Part shown: positions 54,034 to 61,857 of the stretch, piece after piece
Position numbering within the stretch: position 1 is the stretch's first letter
Layout of the letters: each line of letters opens with the position of its first letter
Origin: JBFWML01 sp050251635
GTDB taxonomy: Bacteria; Campylobacterota; Campylobacteria; Campylobacterales; SZUA-545
Length of the DNA stretch: 64,000 bases
Assembly: GCA_050251635.1 (NCBI GenBank)
Contig: JBFWML010000004.1
Location: forward strand, 29,808 to 93,807
Direction of reading: 5' to 3'
Notes under the pieces: generated by a model
The model's database searches: none
What the model was told of the DNA's origin: nothing
The model's input: only the letters and a program-made list of their open reading frames with translations
Made by a program: the position numbers and the translations under genes

Positions 54034-54351
54034 TTAGTGCCCTTTGATTTCCCTGCCCAGCGCCTTTTGCACCGATTCGAGTTTGCCCGTCATTCGGTCT
54101 TCCTTGCCCTTGCGGATATCCAGTTTGGCGGTGACATAGACGCGGTTGCAGTCGGGTTCCAGCACGGCGTAGCTTTGTTCGATCACCTTCAGCGCTTCGG
54201 CGACGGTTTGGGTTTCGACAATGGTGCCCATGGGGGTGAGGCGGTAGGGGTAGCCGCTTTGGGTGATTAGGTCGATCACGCGGCTGACGTAGGCGCTTTT
54301 GCTTTCGCCGTGATCGGTGGGAAACATGGCAAATTCGAGCAATACGGACAT
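54034..54351 (-). CDS. MTH1187 / DUF77 family thiamine-binding protein
   Basis: This 105-residue protein has a ferredoxin-like fold typical of COG0011. The conserved parts are LEFAMFPTDHGESKSAYVSRVI, YRLTPMGTIVETQTVAEALKVI and RVYVTAKLDIRKGKEDR. Family members bind thiamine or related pyrimidines and often act with ThDP or HMP transport; the physiological role is unsettled. It stands alone between mfd and the cytochrome gene. Confidence 0.85.
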   Translation of the reverse strand: MSVLLEFAMFPTDHGESKSAYVSRVIDLITQSGYPYRLTPMGTIVETQTVAEALKVIEQSYAVLEPDCNRVYVTAKLDIRKGKEDRMTGKLESVQKALGREIKGH

Positions 54352-54392
54352 GGCGGTTCCTTGGGAAAGTGCGGCCCGAAGGCCGCGTGCGG

Positions 54393-54950
54393 TTATTTGA
54401 GGGTGCTGATGTAGCGGGCCAGCGCGGTCACATCGTGATCGCTCAGCTGTACGGCGCGGCCTTGCATGGCGGCTGCGGTGGTGCCTTTGGCGTAGGCACC
54501 GCTGCGGTAGCCGTTGAGCACTTCAACAATTTGCGCTTCGCTCATGCCGGAAACCTTGCCGCTTTTGCCGAAGGCGGCCTTTTCGCCATCTTTACCGTGG
54601 CAGCCGGCACAGCGAACGGCAAAAAGCTCTTCGCCGCGCTTGACGGTCATGTGGGAAATGTAGCTTGCCAAAGAGACAATTTTGCCTTCATCCAGCAAAG
54701 AGGACTGTGCGCGCATCGCGCCTTCGCTGCCGCCCTTGGCGTAGGCGCGCAGAACCGCTGCCACATCCGCTTCGTTCAGGCGGGAAATTTCGCCGCTCTT
54801 GCCCATGGCCTTCTCTTCGCCGTACTGGCCGTGACAGGGAGCACAGCGCTTAAAGAGGTTCTGACCTTCGTCAAACTTGGCCTGATCGAAGGCCATCAGG
54901 GCGGTTGCGCCCAACATCAGCGCCGCTGTCATTCCCAGCAAACGTTTCAT
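54393..54950 (-). CDS. Periplasmic di-heme cytochrome c (c553-like tandem)
   Basis: This 185-residue exported protein has a signal peptide (MKRLLGMTAALMLGATALMA) and two cytochrome-c domains with CAPCH (about residue 37) and CAGCH (about residue 113). Each is followed by a Met-containing helix that can supply the sixth ligand. Such tandem c553 proteins carry electrons in the periplasm between the bc1 complex and a terminal oxidase or other partner. The ATG at 54950 is supported by AAGGAG; the longer open frame upstream is not coding. Confidence 0.92.
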   Translation of the reverse strand: MKRLLGMTAALMLGATALMAFDQAKFDEGQNLFKRCAPCHGQYGEEKAMGKSGEISRLNEADVAAVLRAYAKGGSEGAMRAQSSLLDEGKIVSLASYISHMTVKRGEELFAVRCAGCHGKDGEKAAFGKSGKVSGMSEAQIVEVLNGYRSGAYAKGTTAAAMQGRAVQLSDHDVTALARYISTLK

Positions 54951-55002
54951 CGATAACTCCTTGTAATGTGAAAACATCACGGAAATTATACGCCGCTTTG
55001 CC

Positions 55003-56145
55003 TCATCGGGCCTGAACCAGGCTTGCGAGCACCTCCACAGAAACCACTTTGTGTTGCTGGGAAACCTGTTTAAACCGTGCGTAAAGCTCCTCAAATGCCG
55101 CCTCATTAAGACGCGCGCCCATCGCCTCGAAGGCCGATCGAACCGCGCGACTGCCCGAATGGCGGGTCAAAACAATGCCGCCGGGAGCCGCGCCGACCAG
55201 TTCGGGACTAAAAATTTCATAGGTGCCCGCCGCTTTCATCATGCCGTCTTGATGGATGCCGCTGCCGTGGCTAAAGGCGTTTTGCCCCACCACCGCTTTG
55301 TTGGGGGCTTTGTTCATGCCCGTGACGCGGGCGACCTCATCGCTAACGGCGTTCAAAAGCCGGGTGTCGATGCCTGTTTGAAAACGATCGGCCATGCGGG
55401 TGGCAAGAATCACGGCAACCTCCTCCAGCGCCGCGTTGCCCGCCCGCTCGCCGATGCCGTTAACGGTCACCTCGATCTGCCGCGCTCCGGCCTCGATCGC
55501 CGCAAGGGTGTTGGCCGTGGCCAAGCCCATATCGTCGTGCACATGGGCCGACACGACCGCCCTGCCCTCCGCGGCATGAACAACCGCGCCGATCATCGCC
55601 GCCGATTCATGGGGCAACTGCCAGCCCACGGTATCGGGCACGTTGATCGTGGCGGCCCCCGCCTTGATAACCGCGTCGGTTATTTGCTTCAAAAAGCCGT
55701 GATCGCTGCGGCAGGCATCCTCAAAACTAAACTGCACGTCGTCCGTAAAACGGCGGGCGTATTTCACCGCCTCGATCGCCCGCGCGATCGCCTCCTGGCG
55801 GCTGATTTTGAGCTTGCGGGTCAAATGCAGATCGCTCGTGGCGATAAAGGTGTGAATCCGGGGCCGCGCGGCTTTTGCAAGCGCTTGCGCCGCCGCGTCG
55901 ATGTCCTTTTGCACCGCTCGGGCAAAGGCGCAAACAATGCTGTTTTTAACGCCGGCGGCAATCTGGCGGGCCGCTTCAAAATCGGTCTGCCCCGCCACGG
56001 GAAATCCCGCTTCGATCACATCGACCCCAAGCCGTTCGAGGGCTTTGGCGATGCCAATCTTCTCATGCACGTTCAACGCGGCGCCGGGGGCTTGCTCTCC
56101 GTCGCGCAAGGTGGTATCCAAAATAATAATCCGTTCAGGTTGCAT
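55003..56145 (-). CDS. leuA: 2-isopropylmalate synthase without regulatory domain
   Basis: This 380-residue enzyme condenses acetyl-CoA with 2-oxoisovalerate, the first step of leucine synthesis. The catalytic TIM barrel is complete: DTTLRDGEQAPGAALNVHEK, the metal ligands in VSAHVHDDMGLATANTLAAI, GIGERAGNAALEEV and the second-domain FSHGSGIHQDG. It stops where the C-terminal LeuA dimerisation/leucine-binding domain would begin, so it is about 130 residues shorter than classical LeuA. Sequence blocks (IHTFIATSDLHLTRKLK, INVPDTVGWQLP) look like LeuA and not homocitrate synthase, although NifV-type enzymes have this length. The ATG at 56145 has AAGGAA 7 bases upstream. A leader peptide gene precedes it. 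Confidence 0.87.
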   Translation of the reverse strand: MQPERIIILDTTLRDGEQAPGAALNVHEKIGIAKALERLGVDVIEAGFPVAGQTDFEAARQIAAGVKNSIVCAFARAVQKDIDAAAQALAKAARPRIHTFIATSDLHLTRKLKISRQEAIARAIEAVKYARRFTDDVQFSFEDACRSDHGFLKQITDAVIKAGAATINVPDTVGWQLPHESAAMIGAVVHAAEGRAVVSAHVHDDMGLATANTLAAIEAGARQIEVTVNGIGERAGNAALEEVAVILATRMADRFQTGIDTRLLNAVSDEVARVTGMNKAPNKAVVGQNAFSHGSGIHQDGMMKAAGTYEIFSPELVGAAPGGIVLTRHSGSRAVRSAFEAMGARLNEAAFEELYARFKQVSQQHKVVSVEVLASLVQAR

Positions 56146-56237
56146 AGACAATTCCTTAAAAAATAGCCGTGAATAAACACGAATGATCAAGGCAAAAATG
56201 CCGAAACGACAATGGGTTGTAGGGGGTTAAAAAAGGG

Positions 56238-56321
56238 TTATAGGGCTAGTAGCAGAGCAGCAAGAAGCATGGAAGCGGAAGCAAAAGCAGTGGGTTGTGG
56301 CGTGTCGTAAAAACGTGGCAT
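56238..56321 (-). CDS. leuL: Leucine-rich leader peptide upstream of leuA
   Basis: A 27-residue ORF with a perfect AAGGAG ribosome site 6 bases before its ATG. The last ten residues are MLLAALLLAL, six of them leucine, encoded CTT CTT, CTG CTA CTA and CTA. CTA looks uncommon in the neighbouring genes. A short leucine-coding peptide 92 bases before leuA is the layout of transcription attenuation, in which slow translation at low leucyl-tRNA permits leuA expression. Downstream I see only weak stems (GGCA/TGCC at about 56200, CGTG/CACG at about 56180 followed by TATTTTTT at 56166-56159), so the terminator is less certain than the peptide. Confidence 0.75.
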   Translation of the reverse strand: MPRFYDTPQPTAFASASMLLAALLLAL

Positions 56322-56394
56322 GGAATCTCCTTGCGTCAAAAATAGGCCGCCAGCATAGGCCAACGGGGCTTAACCGATCATAAAAATTCTTCTG

Positions 56395-56400
56395 TACAAT
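56395..56400 (+). promoter_or_regulatory. -10 box giving a possibly leaderless methyltransferase mRNA
   Basis: TACAAT lies exactly 7 bases before the ATG at 56408, with no ribosome-binding sequence; the same arrangement is seen before the DUF455 gene at 26147. A weak TTAACC stands 19 bases upstream. Confidence 0.4.
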
Positions 56401-56407
56401 GCGCGCC

Positions 56408-57400
56408 ATGAATGACGCCGCTAACGCCCTGCAATGGTTTCTGAACAAAAACGGTTCCCCCTTTAAAGCCGCCGACAGCGTGGCGATCGTCAATGCCCAG
56501 CCGGGCGCGTTTTTAAAAACGCTGGGTAATCCGGTGATGATTCAGGGGTTTTTCCCCGATTTTACCGCCTGCCAAAAAGCCGGATTTGAAACGCTCGTCC
56601 AGATGGACGATCGGCCCTTGCGGGGCGCGGTTTTGTTTGGCTCCAAACACAAAGAGGAGAATCTTTTTTATCTGGCCGCGCTGGCCGATCGGCTTGAACC
56701 GGGCGGCACGCTGATCGCCGTTGCGCCCAAGGATTTGGGCGGTAAAACGCTGGCGAAAAACGCGGCGGCTTTGCTGGGCGGCGGCACGGGCGAAAACAAA
56801 CACCACTGCACCGTTTTTATGGGAACCAAACAAAGCCCGATCGACCCGGTATGGCTGAGTCTGGGCGAACCCAAGCAGATCGAAGGCGGTTATTTTACGG
56901 TGCCGGGCATCTTCTGCCACGACCATATCGATACGGGATCAAAGCTGCTGTTTGGGGCGCTCGAAACACAACTGATCGGCCCGAAGGTTGCCGATCTGGG
57001 CGCAGGCTGGGGCTATTTGAGCGGCGAACTGCTCAAAAGCCGGCCCCAAATCGAAAGCCTCACGCTCTTTGAGGCCGACTTCGCCGCCGTTCGGATGGCC
57101 CGTCTCAACATAACCGACCCGCGCGCGGCCTTTGAGTGGTGCGACGTCACCGCGGGCGTGGGGCAAAACCGCTTCGACACGGTTGTGATGAATCCGCCCT
57201 TTCACGCCAAAGCCGCGGCCAGCATGGAGCTGGGACAGAGCTTTATCCGCGCCGCCTTTAGCGCCCTCAAAAACGGCGGCACGCTCTATCTGGTGGCCAA
57301 CCGTCATCTGCCCTACGAAGCGACGCTCGAAACGCTCTTTGCGCAGGTGACGGTGCTGCGCGATGAACGGGGCTTTAAGGTGATTTCAGCGCGGCGCTAA
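56408..57400 (+). CDS. RsmC-like 16S rRNA (guanine-N2) methyltransferase
   Basis: This 330-residue protein has an N-terminal degenerate methyltransferase-like domain and a C-terminal active SAM domain. Motif I is VADLGAGWGYLSGELL (about residue 195), and the catalytic motif IV is VVMNPPFHAKAA (about residue 260), as in RsmC/RlmG enzymes that methylate guanine N2 in rRNA. The exact target base is not determined by sequence here. An ATG at 56399 in frame overlaps the -10 box, so 56408 is preferred. Confidence 0.87.
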   Translation: MNDAANALQWFLNKNGSPFKAADSVAIVNAQPGAFLKTLGNPVMIQGFFPDFTACQKAGFETLVQMDDRPLRGAVLFGSKHKEENLFYLAALADRLEPGGTLIAVAPKDLGGKTLAKNAAALLGGGTGENKHHCTVFMGTKQSPIDPVWLSLGEPKQIEGGYFTVPGIFCHDHIDTGSKLLFGALETQLIGPKVADLGAGWGYLSGELLKSRPQIESLTLFEADFAAVRMARLNITDPRAAFEWCDVTAGVGQNRFDTVVMNPPFHAKAAASMELGQSFIRAAFSALKNGGTLYLVANRHLPYEATLETLFAQVTVLRDERGFKVISARR

Positions 57401-57736
57401 AAAGAGCGTATCGCCGGGCAGCGCGTCAACCCATACCTCCCGCGCCTCGCCGTCAATCTCCATAAATATCCGCGTTCCCGCCCAGCTTCCGGGCACCTGC
57501 ACGCTAAAGCCGTCACCGTCGGTCAGCGTAATAGGCAAAAGGTTCGGCTCCCTAACCAAGGGAGTCTCCCCCGCCGGCTGATAGAGGGCCACATCGCGGT
57601 AGCCTTGCGCCTCGTAGCGGCTTTCGGGGAGACGATCGCCCACAGGCTGCGGCGGCAAAGCGCCGATCCGGGCATCGGGTTCGTTGCCGCACCCGTATAA
57701 CAACGCCAGCAGCGCGAAGAGCCCCGCCCTTCTCAC
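57386..57736 (-). CDS. Small lipoprotein, unknown function
   Basis: This 116-residue protein has a short signal peptide with lipobox LLYGC and a beta-rich C-terminal half (VQVPGSWAGTRIFMEIDGEAREVWVDALPGD). No family recognised. Its start overlaps the stop of the large secreted protein gene by 4 bases, so the two are coupled and may form a surface complex. It overlaps the 3' end of the methyltransferase gene by 15 bases. Confidence 0.65.
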   Translation of the reverse strand: MRRAGLFALLALLYGCGNEPDARIGALPPQPVGDRLPESRYEAQGYRDVALYQPAGETPLVREPNLLPITLTDGDGFSVQVPGSWAGTRIFMEIDGEAREVWVDALPGDTLFLAPR

Positions 57737-59577
57737 GGCGCTTCCTCTGTGCAGCTAAGACGGTATTCCCCCTCTTGGGCGTAATAAAGCGGCGCTTGGC
57801 CCGATGCGTCCATCAGGCGGCAGCCGTTTTGAAGCTCCAAGGCGGCATCGGCCCCATCGGGGATCGCAACGGCCAGGTCACCCACGGGCCACAGGGGCGA
57901 ATGGGGCACATAAAAAACATCCCGCGAGAGCGCCGTCGCCGCACGCACATGGTAAACGCGCCCGCCCTCAAGGGCATGAAGGGTGCTCAAGGTTCGATCC
58001 AGCGCGGCGTCAAAACGGGGCCAGAGCAGCTCGGCTTCCCGCTGCCCCTCCAAAATCGCCTTTTGCACCCCTGTTAGATTGGCATCCAGCGCCATAAACC
58101 CCTGCCCCGCCATCCGGTTCCAGCCCGCCTCAAGCGACAAGCGGCCGCGCACCGCCGTCAGCGGCAACGCCGGATAGTCGTTTTCGGCGTAGCGGATGCG
58201 TAGCGGTTCGTTCCAGGGCGCATCCATCTGCGCGCGCCCTTCGCCGTGCACCGGACGCAAACGCAAAAGCGTGCCGTTGACATCCTGTCCGTAGCTCCAC
58301 CCGAAGGGCAAAAACCACTCCGGCGCACTTAGGGCCACCTCGCCGCGCGCGCCCTGCGCATCCAGCCACAGGCGGCTTGAGGGGGTAATCAGCCCCAGAT
58401 AATGTCGCTCGCCCTCCCGCGCCTGCCACACCCTCAGCCCCGATGCGTCCGCATACAAACCCGCCTGCGGCACATCGGGCCAGAAGAAGAGCGCCTCCAA
58501 GGCTCCGCCGCTGAGCACGCGGTAGTGGCCCGCGCCCTCGATCGCCGTCATCACGCCGTGAATCACGCCCCTTGCCTCCCCCTCGCGGGAAACCTGCAGC
58601 GCGATATCGCCGTGGCTAAAGTTCAGCGTCGCTTCGGGGGTGACCTCCAGCGTCGATCGTGGCGGCGCTTGCAGGAAAAAGCGCACCGTTTCGCCGATTG
58701 TCAGCGTGGCCGTCAACGCGCCTTTTGCTTTGCGGGTCACCTCCCACGTCAGATTTCCGTCTCCAAAACGGTAGGTCGATCGATCCGTGCCGCTCTCAAG
58801 CTGCGCCCCTTCGGGCAGTTTCAGGTTCCACAGCCGGCTCAAAACCCGCACGGGAATCACCACCGGATCGCTTTCGCGCCCAAAGCTAAGCACCACCCGA
58901 TCGGTGCCGCGCTCATGCTCCGAGGCGCGGTAGGTCAGCCCGTCTTGATCCAGCCACACCTCACCCAGTAAAGGAGTAGTCACCAGCAGCGGATCGAGCT
59001 CAAAGGCCGCGCGCCACTTCAGGTGGGCCATTTGCCCCTGGGGCACCTCCAAAAAGGCGTTAAAGGCCGCCAACCCCTGCGGCAAAACCGCGATCTGTTC
59101 GCGCACGTAGCGATCGGCGTTATCCAGATAACCCACCGCAAACGCGCCGCCGCGGGGTCCTTCGTAGCGCAACCACTCCCCGTGCTGCTCAACCCGCGCC
59201 CCTTCGGGCAGATTGCTCACCGCCGCAGGCACATCGGCGCGCTTGCCGATGAGGCGGATTTCAAAGGGGTTGCGCTGCGCCCTAAGCTCGTAGGTAAACC
59301 ACAAACTCTCCTCTTCGTGCAGCCCGTCGGGCAGAAGATGCACCTCCACCAGCGCCGTTCCCCGATCGGCTTGGGCGCGGACGCTAAAGCTGTTTTCGCT
59401 GGCGTTGGTTTCTAGCGCAATGAGTTCGGGCGTATGGTTGAGCGCCAGCCAAACCCGCTGCGCCTCGATCGGCAAGGGCTGGGCCAGAAAGGTTCCGTCG
59501 TTGACCAAAACAACGGCGCGGGTTTGCTGCGCCCACAGGGCGGCGCACAAAATCCCGATCAACGCCACAAGCCGCAT
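57733..59577 (-). CDS. Large secreted beta-rich protein, unknown function
   Basis: This 614-residue protein has a signal peptide (MRLVALIGILCAALWA) and no other membrane segment. The mature part is rich in beta-strand patterns, Trp/Tyr/Arg, and turns such as EHGRGTD- or NADR-like loops, without Cys until the last 40 residues (NGCRLMD, LSCTEE), which may form one disulfide. It contains no motif I recognise as enzyme or adhesin. GC content and Gly/Ala/Leu use are like the neighbours. Only the small lipoprotein downstream belongs to the same unit. A role on the cell surface is inference. Confidence 0.68.
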   Translation of the reverse strand: MRLVALIGILCAALWAQQTRAVVLVNDGTFLAQPLPIEAQRVWLALNHTPELIALETNASENSFSVRAQADRGTALVEVHLLPDGLHEEESLWFTYELRAQRNPFEIRLIGKRADVPAAVSNLPEGARVEQHGEWLRYEGPRGGAFAVGYLDNADRYVREQIAVLPQGLAAFNAFLEVPQGQMAHLKWRAAFELDPLLVTTPLLGEVWLDQDGLTYRASEHERGTDRVVLSFGRESDPVVIPVRVLSRLWNLKLPEGAQLESGTDRSTYRFGDGNLTWEVTRKAKGALTATLTIGETVRFFLQAPPRSTLEVTPEATLNFSHGDIALQVSREGEARGVIHGVMTAIEGAGHYRVLSGGALEALFFWPDVPQAGLYADASGLRVWQAREGERHYLGLITPSSRLWLDAQGARGEVALSAPEWFLPFGWSYGQDVNGTLLRLRPVHGEGRAQMDAPWNEPLRIRYAENDYPALPLTAVRGRLSLEAGWNRMAGQGFMALDANLTGVQKAILEGQREAELLWPRFDAALDRTLSTLHALEGGRVYHVRAATALSRDVFYVPHSPLWPVGDLAVAIPDGADAALELQNGCRLMDASGQAPLYYAQEGEYRLSCTEEAP

Positions 59578-59618
59578 ACCGCTCCTTTTGCGGGGTTATG
59601 AGTTGCGATTTTATCCAA

Positions 59619-59678
59619 GGGCGGCTAAGTTGGCTTTGGGTAGTGTTTGCCACTTTAAAAGCCGTCAAAGAGCCGCCC
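59619..59678 (+). promoter_or_regulatory. Nested three-helix leader ending at the cbiM start codon
   Basis: GGGCGGCT (59619-59626) pairs with AGCCGCCC (59671-59678), inside it GGCTTT (59632-59637) with AAAGCC (59658-59663), and inside that AGTG (59642-59645) with CACT (59651-59654). The outer 3' strand ends directly at the ATG and covers part of the only ribosome-like site (AAAGAG). This could hide the translation start under some condition. It does not resemble a cobalamin or NiCo riboswitch. Confidence 0.45.
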
Positions 59679-60284
59679 ATGCATATTTCCGAAGGAATTT
59701 TAAGCCTGCCCGTTCTAGCCGCCGGCGGCGCAGCGGCGGCGATCGGCGTCGTCTGGAGCCTAAGAACCCTCCACGAAACCCTTGTGCCCAAAACCGCCCT
59801 GCTCACCGCCGCTTTCTTTCTGGCCGGACTGATTCATGTGCCCGTCGGCCCGGCCAATATGCACCTCAGTCTCGTGGGGCTGATGGGTCTAATGCTCGGC
59901 CCGAGGGCTTTTGCGGCCATTTTTACCGCCCTTTTGCTGCAGGCGCTTTTGCTGCAGTTTGGCGGCATAACGACGCTGGGGGTCAATGCGCTGATCATGG
60001 GTCTGCCCGCGCTGGCGGCCGGACTTCTTTTTTCGCGTCCCGTCGCCCTTGGCGGCAAAAAAGCCGCGCTGGCGGCCTTTGGCGCGGGGGCGCTGGGGGT
60101 TTTGGGCGCGGCGCTTCTGGCGGCCTTTGTTTTGTGGCAGGAGGGCGAAGCGCTGGTTGCCGCCGCGTGGGTTGTGGCCGTCGCCCATCTGCCCTTAGCG
60201 GCGATCGAGGGGGTGATTACGGCGCTGATTGTCCTGTTTTTGCTCAAAAGCAGCCCCGCGCTGCTGGGCGCGACCCGTGTTTAG
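59679..60284 (+). CDS. cbiM: Cobalt/nickel ECF transporter S component CbiM/NikM
   Basis: This 201-residue membrane protein is the substrate-binding subunit of an energy-coupling-factor metal transporter. The mature family N-terminus MHISEGILS is present; its Met-His provide the metal ligands, which fixes the start at 59679. About six membrane helices follow, with the conserved LIHVPVGPANMHLSLVGLMGLMLGP. CbiM (Co) and NikM (Ni) cannot be separated with certainty. The TonB receptor and DUF4198 neighbour make nickel at least as likely as cobalt. The stop overlaps the cbiQ start. Confidence 0.9.
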   Translation: MHISEGILSLPVLAAGGAAAAIGVVWSLRTLHETLVPKTALLTAAFFLAGLIHVPVGPANMHLSLVGLMGLMLGPRAFAAIFTALLLQALLLQFGGITTLGVNALIMGLPALAAGLLFSRPVALGGKKAALAAFGAGALGVLGAALLAAFVLWQEGEALVAAAWVVAVAHLPLAAIEGVITALIVLFLLKSSPALLGATRV

Positions 60285-61020
60285 CCCCCTTGCCGCCGAT
60301 CGCCCTTCGCTTTGGGCAGACGCGGATGCGCGGGCCATGCTGGGCGGTTTTGGGCTGCTCGCCCTCGCCACCGCTTCGCTTCAAACCCCCAAAGCGGCTT
60401 TGGCGGCTTTGGGCTTGGCCCTTGTTTTGCTGCTTTTTTCCCGGCTGCCCTTGGGCCGCACCCTCAAGCGTCTGGCGCTCGTCAACGGGTTTTTGCTTTT
60501 TATTGCGCTGTTTTTACTGCTGGGCACGCCGGGGGAAACGCTGGTGGGCCGGGGAGCGGTGCAGGTGAGCGTTCAAGGGGTTGTCCGCGCGGGGGTGATG
60601 CTCTTAAAGGGCAATGCGCTGATGACGCTGGCTTTGGCGATTTTGCTGCCCTTAGGCCCGGTGCGGCTGGGCAAGGCGGCGGCCGGGCTGGGACTGGGGG
60701 ATCGTTTTGCGTGGCTGCTGCTTTTGGCGTGGCGCTCTTTACACACCCTCTCCCTGCGGCTTTCGCAACTTTTAACCGCCGCCAAACTGCGCGGTTTTCG
60801 CCCCGGCAGCAATCTGCACACCTACCGCGCCGTGGCCAACCTGACGGGGGAGCTTTTTTTAGGCTCGCTGCGTCAGGGCGACCGGGTCTGGGAGGCGCTC
60901 AGCCTGCGCGGTTACAACGGCGCTTTTGTCGCGCTGCACGGCGCGCAGGAGGGGCGCTGGCATTTTTTTTGGATCGCCGCCGCAGCCGCCGCGCTGCTGA
61001 TTGCGCTGGAGGTTTTATGA
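60277..61020 (+). CDS. cbiQ: ECF transporter transmembrane component CbiQ/NikQ
   Basis: This 247-residue T component couples CbiM to the ATPase. It has an N-terminal set of membrane helices and the conserved coupling-helix region (LLLAWRSLHTLSLRLSQLLTAAKLRGF, and SLRQGDRVWEALSLRGYNG), containing the Ala-Arg-Gly type signatures. It starts with GTG overlapping the last codons of cbiM by 8 bases; no separate ribosome site is clear, so translation is coupled. The symbol is by family. Confidence 0.86.
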   Translation: MFSPLAADRPSLWADADARAMLGGFGLLALATASLQTPKAALAALGLALVLLLFSRLPLGRTLKRLALVNGFLLFIALFLLLGTPGETLVGRGAVQVSVQGVVRAGVMLLKGNALMTLALAILLPLGPVRLGKAAAGLGLGDRFAWLLLLAWRSLHTLSLRLSQLLTAAKLRGFRPGSNLHTYRAVANLTGELFLGSLRQGDRVWEALSLRGYNGAFVALHGAQEGRWHFFWIAAAAAALLIALEVL

Positions 61021-61733
61021 ACGTGCTCAATGTGCAAAATCTCACCTTCGGCCATGCCGGCCTTGCGCCGCTTTTTGCCGGGCTTAATCTAACGCTCAAG
61101 GCCGGAGAAAAAACCGGCATTATCGGCGATAACGGCTGCGGCAAAAGCACGCTGCTGCGGGTTATTTGCGGACTGGAAACGCCCCAATCGGGCACTATTG
61201 CCCTCTTTGAAAAACCGATGCGCGCCAAAGCCGATTTCAAAGCGGTTTACGGCGATTTGGGGCTTTTGTTTCAAAACAGCGACGATCAGCTCTTTTACCC
61301 CACCGTGATCGAAGATGTCGCCTTCGGGCCGCTCAATCAGGGCTGGCCGATCGGCGAAGCAACCGAAAAAGCCCGTCAAGCCCTTGAGCAAACGGGGCTT
61401 TCGGCCCTGTGCGATGCGCCCATTCACACCCTTTCGGGCGGCCAAAAACGGCTGGTTGCCTTGGCGGGACTGCTGGCCATGCAGCCCAAACTGCTGCTGC
61501 TGGACGAACCCGAAGCGGCCTTGGATATCAAATCCCGCACGCGGGTGATCGAGCTACTGAGAAACCTCGATGCCGCGCTATTGATCGTCTCGCACGACTG
61601 GGATTTTCTCCAAAGCGTCTGCACCCGCACGCTGGGCATGGAATCGGGCAAACTCGCCGCGCCCGGCACCGATACGCCCCACACCCATACCCACCTTCAC
61701 CCCCACGGTAACCTCCCCCACGCCCACGGTTGA
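61017..61733 (+). CDS. cbiO: ECF transporter ATPase CbiO/NikO with His-rich tail
   Basis: This 238-residue ABC ATPase has Walker A GDNGCGKSTLL (about residue 38), signature LSGGQKRLVALAG (about 138) and Walker B LLLLDEPEAALD. The C-terminus ends in a tail with seven His in about 17 residues (HTHTHLHPHG...HAHG), a likely Ni/Co-binding or sensing tail that ordinary CbiO lacks. The ATG overlaps the cbiQ stop (ATGA). Confidence 0.93.
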   Translation: MNVLNVQNLTFGHAGLAPLFAGLNLTLKAGEKTGIIGDNGCGKSTLLRVICGLETPQSGTIALFEKPMRAKADFKAVYGDLGLLFQNSDDQLFYPTVIEDVAFGPLNQGWPIGEATEKARQALEQTGLSALCDAPIHTLSGGQKRLVALAGLLAMQPKLLLLDEPEAALDIKSRTRVIELLRNLDAALLIVSHDWDFLQSVCTRTLGMESGKLAAPGTDTPHTHTHLHPHGNLPHAHG

Positions 61734-61758
61734 TGACAATTTCATCACATCCCCTAGG

Positions 61759-61806
61759 CAATAATATTTTACCCCTCTTGTTTTATTACTGTTAAGCCAT
61801 TACGAT
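61759..61806 (+). promoter_or_regulatory. Promoter of the TonB receptor with overlapping palindrome
   Basis: TTGTTT (61778-61783) and TACGAT (61801-61806) are 17 bases apart. The inverted repeat CAATAATA (61759-61766) / TATTACTG (61784-61791), 7 of 8 matching with a 17-base spacer, embraces the -35. AT-rich palindromes of the TATTATT type are bound by NikR in Helicobacter, so a nickel-responsive repressor is a reasonable candidate; Fur is another. Confidence 0.5.
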
Positions 61807-61857
61807 CCGCTCAGTGTGAAGTTTTTGAATTTAATACTACAGCTGGAGGTTGTGCAC

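Noticed and set aside
55003..56145. Homocitrate synthase (NifV) because of its 380-residue length
   Set aside because: Sequence blocks around the substrate site and the leucine leader peptide favour LeuA; NifV remains a lesser possibility.
59578..59678. Cobalamin riboswitch upstream of cbiM
   Set aside because: The region is only 100 bases, far too short, and lacks the B12-box; a different nested stem is present instead.
59598..59678. 27-codon upstream extension of cbiM starting at ATG 59598
   Set aside because: CbiM/NikM proteins begin with Met-His at the metal site, which fixes the start at 59679; the extension would run through the structured leader.
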